Counted from the stretch's first letter, positions 16,468-25,865 are shown. The stretch is 64,000 nt of DNA from OFTM382 sp964448185 (GCA_964448185.1 CAYUVO010000001.1:13210-77209); one strand, 5' to 3'. Translations and numbers: made by a program. Notes: a model not told the origin generated them from the letters alone.

Positions 16468-17648
16468 ACGGCCTCGACGCGCCCGTGCGCGCCGGTCGGC
16501 TCTGCAGCGAATGCGGGTACACGCTCGACGGGCTCAAGGTCGCCCAGCCGTGCCCCGAGTGCGGCACCCTCATCGGTCCCAACCGAACGCTCAATAGCAA
16601 GGGCGACACCATGACCGCGGTGGGCGAGGAATACCTCAACAAACTCCGTCTCACCGCGATGGGCCTTGCGGGCGGTGCGGTCCTGGTGGTCCTCGGGATG
16701 TTCTTTTCCGTTGGTTCCACCATTGTCGGCGGCCTGATGACCCTGATCGGAGGAACCGCGTGGTTGGTCTGTGTCATGCTCATCACACGCCCCAAGCCCA
16801 TGCGGGCGGGACTCGCTGAGCCACCCTCAGAAGAGATGCGAACGGTGCGGTTACTTGCTCGCTGGAGCCAGCTCGGCTGGATCGCCATGCCCATGATGTT
16901 CATGCTCGCGTTCGCAAGCCCGGGCATCATCGGATTAGGGCTCCTCGGGATCGGGCAGGGGTTCGGGCTCGTAGCGGTCGCGGGGATCCTCCCGCTGTGC
17001 GTGTGGCTCGGCGAACTCAGCGACTGGGGACGCGACGAAGCACTGGGCCGCCGGTTCATCACGTCCGCGTTCCTCATCTCGCTCATGGCCGTGACGTTCA
17101 TCGCATCGCTCATGCGGGGCGTGGGCATGAGCGGCGGCCTGATGTCGCTGTTCTCAATCCTGTCGTTCTGGGCGGGCCTCGCTTCATTCTTCGGGATGAT
17201 CTTGTTTCTCGTCAGCACAATCCATTTCGCCAATCTTGTACAGAACGCGGTGCGGAGTGCTGCTCATCTCGAACTGCGAGAAGAACGCATGCTCGCCAAG
17301 AAGCTCGAAACCGAACAACGTGCGACCACGCCTCCCCCGGGCGAGATCCGCAGACCCGCGGGCAAGCTGAGCCCATGTCGAGAGTGTGGCTACGACCTCA
17401 CGGGGTTGCCGAGCGATTTCCCATGCCCCGAGTGCGGCACGCACAGTCTCATCTCTGGGGGTGATAGCGGTCCCCGCAGGCCATACATCAAGCCACCGCC
17501 GAAGATCGACCAGACCCCGATCCCGATTGACTTGCCGCCGGAACCCGAGCCAACATCCCCCACACCCAAACCTGCTCCCAAGCCCGCGCCCTCACAAGGA
17601 CTCGATCGACCCGACGATCTCAAGCCCTACGAGTTAGCCGATGATTGA
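16434..17648 (+). CDS. Membrane protein with N- and C-terminal zinc ribbons
   Basis: A 404-residue protein. The N-terminal ribbon CSECGYTLDGL...CPECG covers residues 23-44. Six or so hydrophobic helices occupy about residues 70-270. A cytoplasmic stretch then leads to a second ribbon, CRECGYDLTGL...CPECG, near residues 317-336. The tail is proline-rich, with PTP and KPAP repeats. It is a paralogue of the gene at 14854. The start at 16434 lies in the 53-bp repeat shared with the truncated frame at 15776, confirming that ATG as a natural start. Function is unknown; the paired ribbons suggest a scaffold or sensor. Confidence 0.8.
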   Translation: MPIDETILDEHHGLDAPVRAGRLCSECGYTLDGLKVAQPCPECGTLIGPNRTLNSKGDTMTAVGEEYLNKLRLTAMGLAGGAVLVVLGMFFSVGSTIVGGLMTLIGGTAWLVCVMLITRPKPMRAGLAEPPSEEMRTVRLLARWSQLGWIAMPMMFMLAFASPGIIGLGLLGIGQGFGLVAVAGILPLCVWLGELSDWGRDEALGRRFITSAFLISLMAVTFIASLMRGVGMSGGLMSLFSILSFWAGLASFFGMILFLVSTIHFANLVQNAVRSAAHLELREERMLAKKLETEQRATTPPPGEIRRPAGKLSPCRECGYDLTGLPSDFPCPECGTHSLISGGDSGPRRPYIKPPPKIDQTPIPIDLPPEPEPTSPTPKPAPKPAPSQGLDRPDDLKPYELADD

Positions 17649-17668
17649 GCATCGGCAAAGCCTCTCAG

Positions 17669-17751
17669 AACAAGCCCCGAGTGTCAACGAGGGGGATCTG
17701 CGTTTGGCATCCCAATGCAAAGAGCCGCCTCCCTCACGGTCGGGGCTTGTT
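17669..17751. repeat. Inverted pair of dispersed palindromic repeats (copies 2 and 3)
   Basis: AACAAGCCCCGA (17669-17680) is a perfect 12-bp inverted match to TCGGGGCTTGTT (17740-17751). The inner parts, GAGTGTCAACGAGGGGG and CCTCCCTCACGG, are the two orientations of one repeat unit (17669..17695 plus, 17728..17751 minus). The pair sits between the zinc-ribbon gene and mnmA. It could form a long hairpin at the 3' end of the upstream transcript. Confidence 0.7.
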
Positions 17752-17829
17752 GCGGTCGCCTTTGGTGTATCCGTAGAGAGAGTCGAGTCGAGCGCGGTGC
17801 CCGCCTGCTACCGCCCATAGACTTGGCCC

Positions 17830-18990
17830 ATGGCGACCGGCCGAAAGATCCTTGTAGCGATGTCCGGCGGGGTTGATTCCTCCGTCGCAGCAGCCGAGCT
17901 GCGCGATCAGGGCCACGAGGTCGTCGGCGTGTTCATGCGCCTCGGTTCGCCGGGCGAATCGCTCGATACGCCTCTTGATGCAAACGATTCGCAATCAGCT
18001 TCCACGCACAAGATCGGGCATCAGGGATGCTGCTCGATCAACGACGCTGCCGATGCGCGTCTGGTCGCAGCCGAGCTGGGCATGCCGCTCTACATCTGCA
18101 ACTTCAAGAAAGACTTCGGCCGCATCATCGACTACTTCGTTGATGAATACGCCAAGGGCCGAACGCCCAACCCGTGCGTGCGGTGCAACGACTGGCTCAA
18201 GTTCGGCAAGCTCCATGACTATGCGTATCAGCTCGGGTGCGACGCTGTCGCCAGCGGCCACTACGCACGAATCATCCAGCACAAAGGTGCGCACAACCTC
18301 GCACGCGCCAAACACTACGACAAAGACCAGTCCTATGTGCTCTTTGGAATCCCGCGCGCGCAGCTCGCCACCACGCTCATGCCCATAGGCGAATACGAAA
18401 ACAAACAGCACGTCCGCGATCGTGCGCACACGCTGGGCCTCCCGGTCTTCGACAAGCCAGACAGCCAGGAGATCTGCTTCGTGCCCGATCAGGATTACGC
18501 GGGACTCGTTGACCGCAAGCGGCCCGAGCTGCGCATCGCGGGCGTCGTACGTGATACCCAAGGCAACCCCGTCGGCGAGCACCAAGGCCAGCACCGCTTT
18601 ACCATCGGTCAGCGCCGAGGCGTGGGCGTCGCCATGGGCTACCCGATCTACGTCGTGGGCAAAGACCCCGCGACCAACACCGTGACCGTGGGCTGCGAGC
18701 AAGACCTGCTGAGCACCCGAGCCGTCGTGGGCGAGGTCAACTGGCTCAGCGCCGAGCCTCTTGCGAGCGACGGGCTGCGTGCGCGCGTCCAGTGTCGCTC
18801 TCATGGCGGGTCCGCCCTGGCCACCATCAAGCCGCTCGATAACACCCAAGATCCAACACCATCGAATCGGCAAGGGAGTTTCGAGGTGACTTTCGACGAG
18901 CCCCAACGGGCGATCGCACCCGGGCAGGCTGCGGTGGTGTACGACCTTGAAAGCGATGGACGGGTTTTGGGCGGGGGCTGGATTGTCTAG
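17830..18990 (+). CDS. mnmA: tRNA-specific 2-thiouridylase
   Basis: Thiolates U34 of tRNA-Lys, -Glu and -Gln. The PP-loop SGGVDSSVA (residues 12-20), the nucleophile region GRTPNPCVRCND (Cys near 116), ASGHYARI, and the second catalytic cysteine in DSQEICFVPD (near 216) are all present, as is the KDQSYVLFG stretch. At 386 residues it is within the normal range. Two of its expected substrates, tRNA-Gln(TTG) and tRNA-Lys(TTT), are encoded in this window. It has its own upstream region after the palindromic repeat pair. Identification is secure. Confidence 0.96.
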   Translation: MATGRKILVAMSGGVDSSVAAAELRDQGHEVVGVFMRLGSPGESLDTPLDANDSQSASTHKIGHQGCCSINDAADARLVAAELGMPLYICNFKKDFGRIIDYFVDEYAKGRTPNPCVRCNDWLKFGKLHDYAYQLGCDAVASGHYARIIQHKGAHNLARAKHYDKDQSYVLFGIPRAQLATTLMPIGEYENKQHVRDRAHTLGLPVFDKPDSQEICFVPDQDYAGLVDRKRPELRIAGVVRDTQGNPVGEHQGQHRFTIGQRRGVGVAMGYPIYVVGKDPATNTVTVGCEQDLLSTRAVVGEVNWLSAEPLASDGLRARVQCRSHGGSALATIKPLDNTQDPTPSNRQGSFEVTFDEPQRAIAPGQAAVVYDLESDGRVLGGGWIV

Positions 18991-19094
18991 TCGACTCTTC
19001 TGACTTCTCTCTCGATCCGATGGAATGAATCTGTTGATCTACTAGTAGTCTGCTCTGAGCCGGCACAAACCGGCACTTATAAGGAACCCACCCA

Positions 19095-19754
19095 ATGACA
19101 CCCATGAACATCAAGCACCTGCTCTCAGGCAGCCTTGTCGCTGCGACGCTCTCATTGCCCGCGTTCGGCGGCGAGGACCCCGTGACCTTCCCCGCCTCAT
19201 TGCACTATCCGCAAGCAACAACCGGAAAGCCCGCCAAACAGATCGCCACGCTCGTCGGCAAGCCCGCGCCCAAACTCGCCATCGGAGACTGGCACGAGCA
19301 GAAGAACGCCGACGGCAAGATCACAGACCAAGGCAAGACCCTCAAAGACATGAACGGCTCGATCGTCGTCATCGATTTCTGGGGCACCTGGTGCCCGCCC
19401 TGTCGCAGAGCCATCCCGCACACCTCTGAAGTTGCCCGTGAGTTCGCCGATCAGGGCGTCGAGTTCATCGCGGTCTCCAACACTCGCGGCAGCGAAAAAA
19501 TGGGCAAGCTCGCCGACGAACTCGGCATGAGCTTCCCGACCGCTGCCGATGTCGATGACGAAACCGCCATGGCGTACAAAGTCCAGTGGTGGCCTTTCTA
19601 TGTGCTCATCGACCGTGAGGGCGTGGTGCGTGCAGCCGGTCTGCGCCCCGACAAAATCGGTGACGCGGTCGAGCTCCTGCTCACCGAACAGCCCTTCGAG
19701 CCCGAAGCTGCCCAGAGCGAAACCGCTCATGGTGAAACTCTTTCAGGACAGTAA
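19095..19754 (+). CDS. Secreted TlpA/ResA-type thioredoxin
   Basis: A 219-residue periplasmic thiol-disulfide oxidoreductase. A signal peptide is evident (HLLSGSLVAATLSLPAFG, cleavage near residue 25). The AhpC/TSA-like thioredoxin fold follows with WGTWCPPCRRAIPH as active site, and VQWWPFYVLIDREGVVRAAG, where Trp-Pro supplies the cis-proline. AAGGA lies about 9 nt before the ATG. Family members reduce cytochrome c maturation or other envelope proteins; no such partner is adjacent. The acidic 25-residue tail is not conserved in the family. Convergent with the methyltransferase gene. Confidence 0.88.
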   Translation: MTPMNIKHLLSGSLVAATLSLPAFGGEDPVTFPASLHYPQATTGKPAKQIATLVGKPAPKLAIGDWHEQKNADGKITDQGKTLKDMNGSIVVIDFWGTWCPPCRRAIPHTSEVAREFADQGVEFIAVSNTRGSEKMGKLADELGMSFPTAADVDDETAMAYKVQWWPFYVLIDREGVVRAAGLRPDKIGDAVELLLTEQPFEPEAAQSETAHGETLSGQ

Positions 19755-19769
19755 TCTCTCACTGCCGAC

Positions 19770-20585
19770 TTATGATTTCTCGGCCAGCAGTAAAGAATTA
19801 AACCCACGCGCGAGCGGGCTGCGATTGCGGGCCCGCTCGTTTCGTTTCGGATCCCGCAGCTTCGCGCTCTTGCGCACCACACTCACGATGTCTATCGGCG
19901 TCAGCCCAAGACCCTCGATCAGCATCGACCACAGCGTAAACCCGATGGGCACGAACCGGCCCGCGGGCGTCACCGTGTCGCTCACATACACCGCGATCGT
20001 GCCACCCGGGCGAACCACACGGGTGAGTTCACCGAGCACGGCATACATCGCCTCGAAGTAGCTGTCATTGGCGCCCGCATCGAGCCGACCGATGCACGCG
20101 CGATGATCGCTGTACTCAATATGCGTCGAGTACGGCGGATCAACAAACCCCAACGCAGCCGAATCGCCGGACATTGGCAGCTCGCGCGCATCCGCTTGGC
20201 GGATGTCGTCACGACGCGGAACCAGATCAAAGCCCACGCCTGTTCGCTTGAGATCGCGGCAGACGTCGAGCGTGGTGCCCGAGCCGCACATCGGATCGAC
20301 GACCTTGTCGCCGGGCTGTGTGAACCGATCGAGCACCTGCCAGATCACCCAACTCGGCGTAGCTCCGATGTAGCTCGGATCGCCCTGGACCTGCCCACCA
20401 GCGCCCGCGTAGCTCTGGCTCGGATACGTCCACAGGCTCGTCGTCGCAGGAACCATCGTCGGCTTGCGAAAGGTCGTCCCGCGCGGCGTGTTGGGCACCA
20501 CCTTGGGGCCATGGGGCGATCGGCTCTGGGGCGAGCGATACCCACGGTTCGAGGGTCTATTGCTATCGTGATCTGATCCGGTCAT
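19770..20585 (-). CDS. Orphan N4/N6-type nucleic-acid methyltransferase
   Basis: A 271-residue SAM-dependent methyltransferase of the N6_N4 class. The SAM loop DPMCGSGTTLD (residues 97-107) precedes the catalytic motif DPPY (149-152), so motif order is of the beta type. A basic, disordered first 45 residues precede it. No restriction endonuclease or specificity gene is adjacent. It is the last gene of a tightly coupled operon: its ATG overlaps the nrnA stop codon by 4 bp. Coupling with RNA-degradation and cofactor genes suggests a housekeeping role in DNA or RNA modification, but the target base cannot be read from the sequence. Confidence 0.85.
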   Translation of the reverse strand: MTGSDHDSNRPSNRGYRSPQSRSPHGPKVVPNTPRGTTFRKPTMVPATTSLWTYPSQSYAGAGGQVQGDPSYIGATPSWVIWQVLDRFTQPGDKVVDPMCGSGTTLDVCRDLKRTGVGFDLVPRRDDIRQADARELPMSGDSAALGFVDPPYSTHIEYSDHRACIGRLDAGANDSYFEAMYAVLGELTRVVRPGGTIAVYVSDTVTPAGRFVPIGFTLWSMLIEGLGLTPIDIVSVVRKSAKLRDPKRNERARNRSPLARGFNSLLLAEKS

Positions 20586-21634
20586 GCGAGGAGCTCTTCG
20601 ATGGCTTTGGCGAGCAGGTCGGTCGTTTCGCGCAGCGTGCCCGCGTGGCGAGCGCCCGCTGCGCGTGCGTGCCCGCCGCCCCCAAAGCGTTGGGCGAGCT
20701 GGTTGACATCAATCGAATCTTCGCCGAGCTCCTTGCTCCGCAGGCTCATCTTGGTCAGCGGGCCATCGGCGTGCGCACGATCATGCACCTCGGTGAGCAA
20801 CGCACCAACTCTAATGGACTCGATGCTCATCGCTTGGTCCACGATGACGCCCGTCTCCGAAGCAGACGCCCCCGCCACGTTGATGTCGCGGTGAGTCAAA
20901 CCCATCAAGACCGCTCGGTCGTTGGCGATGAACTTCGCCGAGCTCAGCGCGACCGCCATGAGCTTGAGCCTGCTGGGCCGATCGCGTTGCTCACTCATTG
21001 TGTAGAGCTCCGTGTGATCGACCCCGGCACGCTGGAGCCTTGCCGCGTCTTCGAGCACGTCGGCGTTGACGCTCGAGTGCCGGAACCAGCCGGTGTCGGT
21101 CCCGATGCCAAAGTACAGGGGCGAGGCGATCTCGACGGGCAACTCCGCTGTGCTCGTAAGCCCGAGCAGTTGTGCGCACAACAGCGCCACCGGCTGGCAC
21201 ACGGCTGCCGATTCGCTGGATATCCATCGCCGATCCGCGATCTCCGCATTGCCCTGCAGGTGGTGGTCGATGATCGCGAGCTTGTCGCTTCGAGATTGGA
21301 TCCAGTCCTTGACTGGTGCGAGCTGCGACCACGAGCCGGTGTCGCAGATAACGCCCACATCTGTCTCGCCCGGCAGCCCATCCACATCGACATGCTTGCG
21401 GGGGGTGTCGCCTGCGAGCTGATCGAGCCACAGGGGCAGCGACCCCGCGTACCAGCACACCGCGTCGATGCCGATCGCCCCAAGCGTGCGAGCGAGGCCG
21501 AGCGTCGAGCCCGCCGCGTCGCCATCGGGCTTGGTGTGGGTGAACAGCGAGACACTCTGCGCCCCGCGGAGCCACTGGGCCAATGCCTGTGGCGAAGTCG
21601 AGGTCGTCCAAGCTGCGGTCTTCTGTGCGGTCAT
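20582..21634 (-). CDS. nrnA: DHH-family nanoRNase/pAp phosphatase
   Basis: Degrades 2-5 nt RNA fragments and dephosphorylates pAp. DHH motif I THTKPDGDAAGS (residues 32-43), the CDTGSW motif near residue 97, IIDHH near residue 120 and the DHHA1 signature RFGGGGHARAAG near residue 312 are all present, as expected for the 310-350-residue NrnA family. It overlaps ribF by 4 bp upstream and the methyltransferase by 4 bp downstream, so all three are probably translated together. An nrnA-ribF neighbourhood is common in bacteria (rbfA-nrnA-truB-ribF); rbfA and truB are absent here. Confidence 0.92.
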   Translation of the reverse strand: MTAQKTAAWTTSTSPQALAQWLRGAQSVSLFTHTKPDGDAAGSTLGLARTLGAIGIDAVCWYAGSLPLWLDQLAGDTPRKHVDVDGLPGETDVGVICDTGSWSQLAPVKDWIQSRSDKLAIIDHHLQGNAEIADRRWISSESAAVCQPVALLCAQLLGLTSTAELPVEIASPLYFGIGTDTGWFRHSSVNADVLEDAARLQRAGVDHTELYTMSEQRDRPSRLKLMAVALSSAKFIANDRAVLMGLTHRDINVAGASASETGVIVDQAMSIESIRVGALLTEVHDRAHADGPLTKMSLRSKELGEDSIDVNQLAQRFGGGGHARAAGARHAGTLRETTDLLAKAIEELLA

Positions 21635-22602
21635 GCCACCTCCATGGTTCGTCGTCGGACCAGAGCCGCTGCTCTGGAGATGTCACGCCGGAGCTGAGCG
21701 ACCAGCGAGTCGATGCCCGCAAAGCGGACCTGATCGCGTACCCAGCCTACGAGCTGGAGCCGAACGTCCCAACCATATTCGGTCAACCCCTCGATCGGCG
21801 TCCACTGATTGCTCCCGGACACTGCCCCTCCCGCTCCCCCATGCGCTCCTATCAGGTGCGCCTCGACCCTTCGATCAATTCCGTCAAAGGTCGGGCGGCT
21901 GCCCACGTTGATCGCTGCGGGCCACCACCGCCCGTCGCTGATCTGGGCCATCGCCGCGTACACCCCGTCGGCGGGCAGCAAGGTCTCGCACCGCACATTG
22001 GCAGTCGGCACGCCGATCGTTCGGCCCCGGCGATCGCCCCGCTCGACCGTGCCCGCAAGCTCATATGGTCGGCCCAGCAAGGCCCAGGCATCGGTCACCC
22101 GGCCCGATTCGATCAGCGTGCGCGCCAGCGTGCTCGATGCGGTCACGATCTGTTGATTGCCCAGCACCGCGGCCACCGGCTTGACCACCTCAAGCTCGAA
22201 TCCAAACTCGCTGCCCAGCTCCGCCAGCACGCCCACATCGCCCGCTCGGGCCTTGCCAAAGCGGAAGTCAGAGCCTTCGACCATCGCGATCGGGTGATGG
22301 TCGGCTGCCAGCCGCTCGATGAACGCCCTCGGGCTCTGGGCGAGCAGCTCGGGCGAGGGTTCGATGCGGCGGACCTCATCGGCCCCGTTGTCGAGCAGCA
22401 GCTCTCGCCTTCGGGTGAACGTGGTAAGGCGTGCGGGCACCGCGTCGGGCCTGAGCAGCGACACGGGATGGGGGTCGAAGCTCATGGCGATGACCTTGGC
22501 GTCGTGGTCGTCGGCCCATCGGCGGGCAGCGGCGAGCAGGGCGGTGTGCCCGGCGTGGACGCCGTCAAAGTTACCCATCGTGATGACCGAGCGTGGAGGC
22601 AT
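21631..22602 (-). CDS. ribF: Bifunctional riboflavin kinase/FAD synthetase
   Basis: Makes FMN and FAD from riboflavin. The N-terminal nucleotidyltransferase domain has GNFDGVHAGHT (residues 10-20) and SFDPHPVSLLRP. The C-terminal riboflavin kinase domain has the family motif GVPTANV and DGVYAA (near residues 200-220) and INVGSRPTFDG. At 323 residues it is full length. First gene of the ribF-nrnA-methyltransferase operon. The 116-bp region to the divergent proline gene carries no FMN-riboswitch-like conserved block that I can see. Confidence 0.94.
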   Translation of the reverse strand: MPPRSVITMGNFDGVHAGHTALLAAARRWADDHDAKVIAMSFDPHPVSLLRPDAVPARLTTFTRRRELLLDNGADEVRRIEPSPELLAQSPRAFIERLAADHHPIAMVEGSDFRFGKARAGDVGVLAELGSEFGFELEVVKPVAAVLGNQQIVTASSTLARTLIESGRVTDAWALLGRPYELAGTVERGDRRGRTIGVPTANVRCETLLPADGVYAAMAQISDGRWWPAAINVGSRPTFDGIDRRVEAHLIGAHGGAGGAVSGSNQWTPIEGLTEYGWDVRLQLVGWVRDQVRFAGIDSLVAQLRRDISRAAALVRRRTMEVA

Positions 22603-22718
22603 GGCATATCGAGATTAGGCTCCCCTCCTCTCGCAGGGGTCGCGGCGTCGATAGAATCCTGCCGACACCGATCCACTCCCCGAGTTCCCTCCCGCACGCC
22701 AATCCAAGAGGTCCGTTC

Positions 22719-25700
22719 ATGGCGTTCTTCAGCAAGAAATCCAGACCCGCCCCCCCTCCTCCCCCCCCGCCATCTCCTACCACTGCGCCGACTGGTGACC
22801 CCGAGTTGGAGAAGGCCATCCGGATCGTCGGGGGCGAGTTGCTCGCAGCAGCCAGGCACCACCGCCAAGGCGTGCTCTCGACCAAGTTCTACAAAGACAA
22901 GCTCATGGACTGGTCCATGAAGGACCACGACTTCAAGGTTCAGCTCTTTCGCTTCGTGGATACCTTCCCCGTGCTCCATACGCCCGAGCAGGTCCACGAC
23001 CACTTGATGGACTATCTCACGCAGCCGGGTGTGAAGCTGCCCGCTGGGATGGAACTCGGGCTCAAAGCCGGCGGCGTCGCCAAGGGCATGATGACGCGAA
23101 CGATCGCTGGTCAGATCGAAGCCATGGCCAAGACGTTCATCGCTGGGACCGACGCAGCGGGTGCGCTCAAGGGTCTGCGATCCATGTGGAACGACGGGAT
23201 CTCGTTCAGCGTCGATCTGCTCGGCGAGGCGTGCCTGTCGGACGCGGAAGCCGACCGCTATCAGGCGCAGTATCTCGATCTCGTCGAGAACCTGCCGGGC
23301 GAGGTCGCGGATTGGCCCGATCAGCCTTCGCTCGAAAGCGATCACCTCGGGGGCATCCCGCGCACCAACGTCTCGATCAAGGTGTCGAGCCTCTCGGCAC
23401 GCGCCAACCCCATCGACCCCGAAGGCGCGATCAACGATCTGATGAAGCGCATCGTCCCGATCCTCGAAACCGCCCGCGATCGTGGCGTGCTCATCAACTT
23501 CGATATCGAGCAGTACGAACTCAAGGACCTGACGTTCGAGTTGTTCAAGCGGTGCTGCGAGAAGGTGGACTTCCAGGCGGGCCTTGCCGTTCAGTCGTAC
23601 CTCAAGAGCGGGAAGCGCGACGCAGCGAACATCGCCGACTGGGCGAGGTCGTCGGGGCGAATCGTAACCGTTCGGCTCATCAAGGGCGCGTACTGGGACT
23701 ACGAGACGATCTACGCGGAAGAGATGGGCTGGCCTTGCCCGGTGTGGAACGTCAAGTGGCAGACCGATGCGTGCTTTGAGAAGATGGCGGAGATTTTCCT
23801 CGACGTGATGCCGCGCGCCGACCCTTCCGAAAGCAACGACGCACTTGGGCTAGGTGCCACGCAACGCAAGTCCGGCCACGGCGGCGTCAAGCTCGCGCTG
23901 GGTTCGCACAACGCAAGGTCGATCGCTTCGGCGCTCGCGGGTCTTGATGCGCGGGGTTTGCCGCGCAACGCGATCGAGTTGCAGATGCTTCACGGCATGG
24001 CCGATCAGCTCAAGCACGCGGCGGCGGACGCAAAGAAAGGACTCGGGCTGCGGGTGCGTGAATACGTCCCCGTCGGGGAGATGATCCCGGGCATGGCGTA
24101 CCTCGTGCGGAGGCTCTTAGAAAACACGTCGAACGAATCATGGCTCCGCGCAGGCTTCCTCGATGAGGCCAACGAAGACGTGCTGCTCGCGGCACCCGGC
24201 CCCAAGATGCCCGCCGCGAGAACAGAACCGGCGCGAGGCGATGCAGCGCACCCACAGGCAGACCCGCATCTCATCAGCGGCACCGACCTCAAGGACGTCG
24301 CAGCCGAGCGGCACAAGCTCTCGCCCGCGCCCGAGGGCGTCGGCGATGGCAAGCCGTTTATCAATGAACCTCTGCGCGATTTCGCCGAAGCGGATCAGCG
24401 TGAGGCGTTCGCCGCTGCAATTGAGCGCACCAATGTGCGCGCAGTTGAGATCATCGACGACGACGACGCGTGTGAGGCTGCGCTTGCCGAGACTACCGCG
24501 TTCTTTCCGACGTGGCGCGATGCTGACTCGCGAGAGCGGGCCGCGGTGCTCACAAAGCTGGCTTCGATCATGCGATCGCAGCGTGATGAACTCAGCGCGG
24601 TCGTCGTCAAGGAATCGGGCAAAACGTGGGCGGAATCAGACGCGGACGTCTGCGAAGCGATGGACTTCTGCGACTACTACGCGCGGTGCGCGGTTCCTTT
24701 ATTCGAGCGCGAACGCCTCGGGCGGTTCTTGGGCGAGCTTGACGAGACGTGGTACCAGCCGCGAGGGGTGGCCGCTGTCATCAGCCCATGGAACTTCCCG
24801 CTTGCGATCGCCACAGGCATGACGGTCGCAGCACTGGTCACCGGCAACCCGGTCATTCTCAAACCCGCTGAACAAACCCCAGCGATCGCGGTGATGCTTC
24901 GTGACATGCTCTACGAAGCGGGCTGCCCGCGCGGCGCGTTCAAGCTGTTGTGCGCGACGGGTGAAGTCACGGGTGCCAAGCTCGTGCGTGACCCGCGGGT
25001 CGCACTCATCGCGTTTACCGGGTCCAAAGCGGTCGGGCTCGACATCATTCAGGCGTCGGCCCAGAGCGATCCCGAGCAAGCGTTCGTCAAGAAAGTCGTC
25101 TGCGAGATGGGCGGCAAAAACGCTGTCATCGTCGATACCTCGGCGGATCTCGATGAAGCGGTCAAGCATCTTCGCCACGCCGCGTTCGGATACCAAGGTC
25201 AAAAATGCTCGGCGTGCTCACGCATCATTATCGTTGATCCCCAGGGTGCCGAGGGCGCACACGCAAAGACGTTCGTGCGACGGTTCACCAACGCATCAAG
25301 ATCACTCGTTGTTGGAGATCCGGTCAAGCCCGGCACCGACATCGGGCCGGTGATCGATGCCGAGGCGCACAGCAAGATCATGGGCTTCATCGAGCGCGGC
25401 AAGCAGCGAGGCCTGGCGTGCGCACAACTCGACATCCCCAGCGGCTTGGCGGAATCAACCGGTGGTTGCTACGTCCCGCCGACGGTGTTCACGAATGTTG
25501 CAGAGGACGACGAACTCGCACGCGAAGAAATCTTCGGCCCTGTGGTCGCGATCCTGTACGCCAAGGACTACGACGACGCGCTGCGGATCGCCAATGCCTC
25601 GCGGTACAAGCTCACCGGCGGCGTGTTCAGCCGAAAGCCCGCGCACATCGAACAAGCCAAACGCGAGTTCCGAGTAGGCAACCTCTATATCAATCGCGCG

Positions 25701-25856
25701 AACACGGGAGCGCTAGTCGCTCGTCACCCATTCGGCGGGTTCGGCATGTCGGGTGTGGGCTCAAAGGCTGGCGGCAAAGACTACCTGTTGCAGTTCGTCG
25801 AGCCTCGGGCGTGCGCCGAGAACACGATGCGTCGAGGATTTTCACCCGAACTTTGA
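22719..25856 (+). CDS. putA: Bifunctional proline dehydrogenase/glutamate-semialdehyde dehydrogenase
   Basis: Oxidises proline to glutamate. A proline-rich linker (residues 8-25) precedes a FAD-binding proline dehydrogenase barrel, roughly residues 60-480, with IKVSSLSARANPID, RLIKGAYWDYE, and the C-terminal REYVPVGEMIPGMAYLVRRLLEN. The aldehyde dehydrogenase follows, with PWNFPLA, FTGSKAVG, CEMGGKNA (Glu near 796) and the nucleophile in GQKCSACSR (Cys near 828). It lacks the ribbon-helix-helix DNA-binding domain of the E. coli protein, so it is the non-regulatory form. The ATG at 22719 has AGAGG at 8 nt; the open frame from 22593 does not. 1,045 residues. Confidence 0.94.
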   Translation: MAFFSKKSRPAPPPPPPPSPTTAPTGDPELEKAIRIVGGELLAAARHHRQGVLSTKFYKDKLMDWSMKDHDFKVQLFRFVDTFPVLHTPEQVHDHLMDYLTQPGVKLPAGMELGLKAGGVAKGMMTRTIAGQIEAMAKTFIAGTDAAGALKGLRSMWNDGISFSVDLLGEACLSDAEADRYQAQYLDLVENLPGEVADWPDQPSLESDHLGGIPRTNVSIKVSSLSARANPIDPEGAINDLMKRIVPILETARDRGVLINFDIEQYELKDLTFELFKRCCEKVDFQAGLAVQSYLKSGKRDAANIADWARSSGRIVTVRLIKGAYWDYETIYAEEMGWPCPVWNVKWQTDACFEKMAEIFLDVMPRADPSESNDALGLGATQRKSGHGGVKLALGSHNARSIASALAGLDARGLPRNAIELQMLHGMADQLKHAAADAKKGLGLRVREYVPVGEMIPGMAYLVRRLLENTSNESWLRAGFLDEANEDVLLAAPGPKMPAARTEPARGDAAHPQADPHLISGTDLKDVAAERHKLSPAPEGVGDGKPFINEPLRDFAEADQREAFAAAIERTNVRAVEIIDDDDACEAALAETTAFFPTWRDADSRERAAVLTKLASIMRSQRDELSAVVVKESGKTWAESDADVCEAMDFCDYYARCAVPLFERERLGRFLGELDETWYQPRGVAAVISPWNFPLAIATGMTVAALVTGNPVILKPAEQTPAIAVMLRDMLYEAGCPRGAFKLLCATGEVTGAKLVRDPRVALIAFTGSKAVGLDIIQASAQSDPEQAFVKKVVCEMGGKNAVIVDTSADLDEAVKHLRHAAFGYQGQKCSACSRIIIVDPQGAEGAHAKTFVRRFTNASRSLVVGDPVKPGTDIGPVIDAEAHSKIMGFIERGKQRGLACAQLDIPSGLAESTGGCYVPPTVFTNVAEDDELAREEIFGPVVAILYAKDYDDALRIANASRYKLTGGVFSRKPAHIEQAKREFRVGNLYINRANTGALVARHPFGGFGMSGVGSKAGGKDYLLQFVEPRACAENTMRRGFSPEL

Positions 25857-25865
25857 ACCGGTGTT

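Noticed and set aside
22603..22718. Possible FMN riboswitch upstream of ribF
   Set aside because: The conserved FMN-riboswitch core was not visible on the minus strand.
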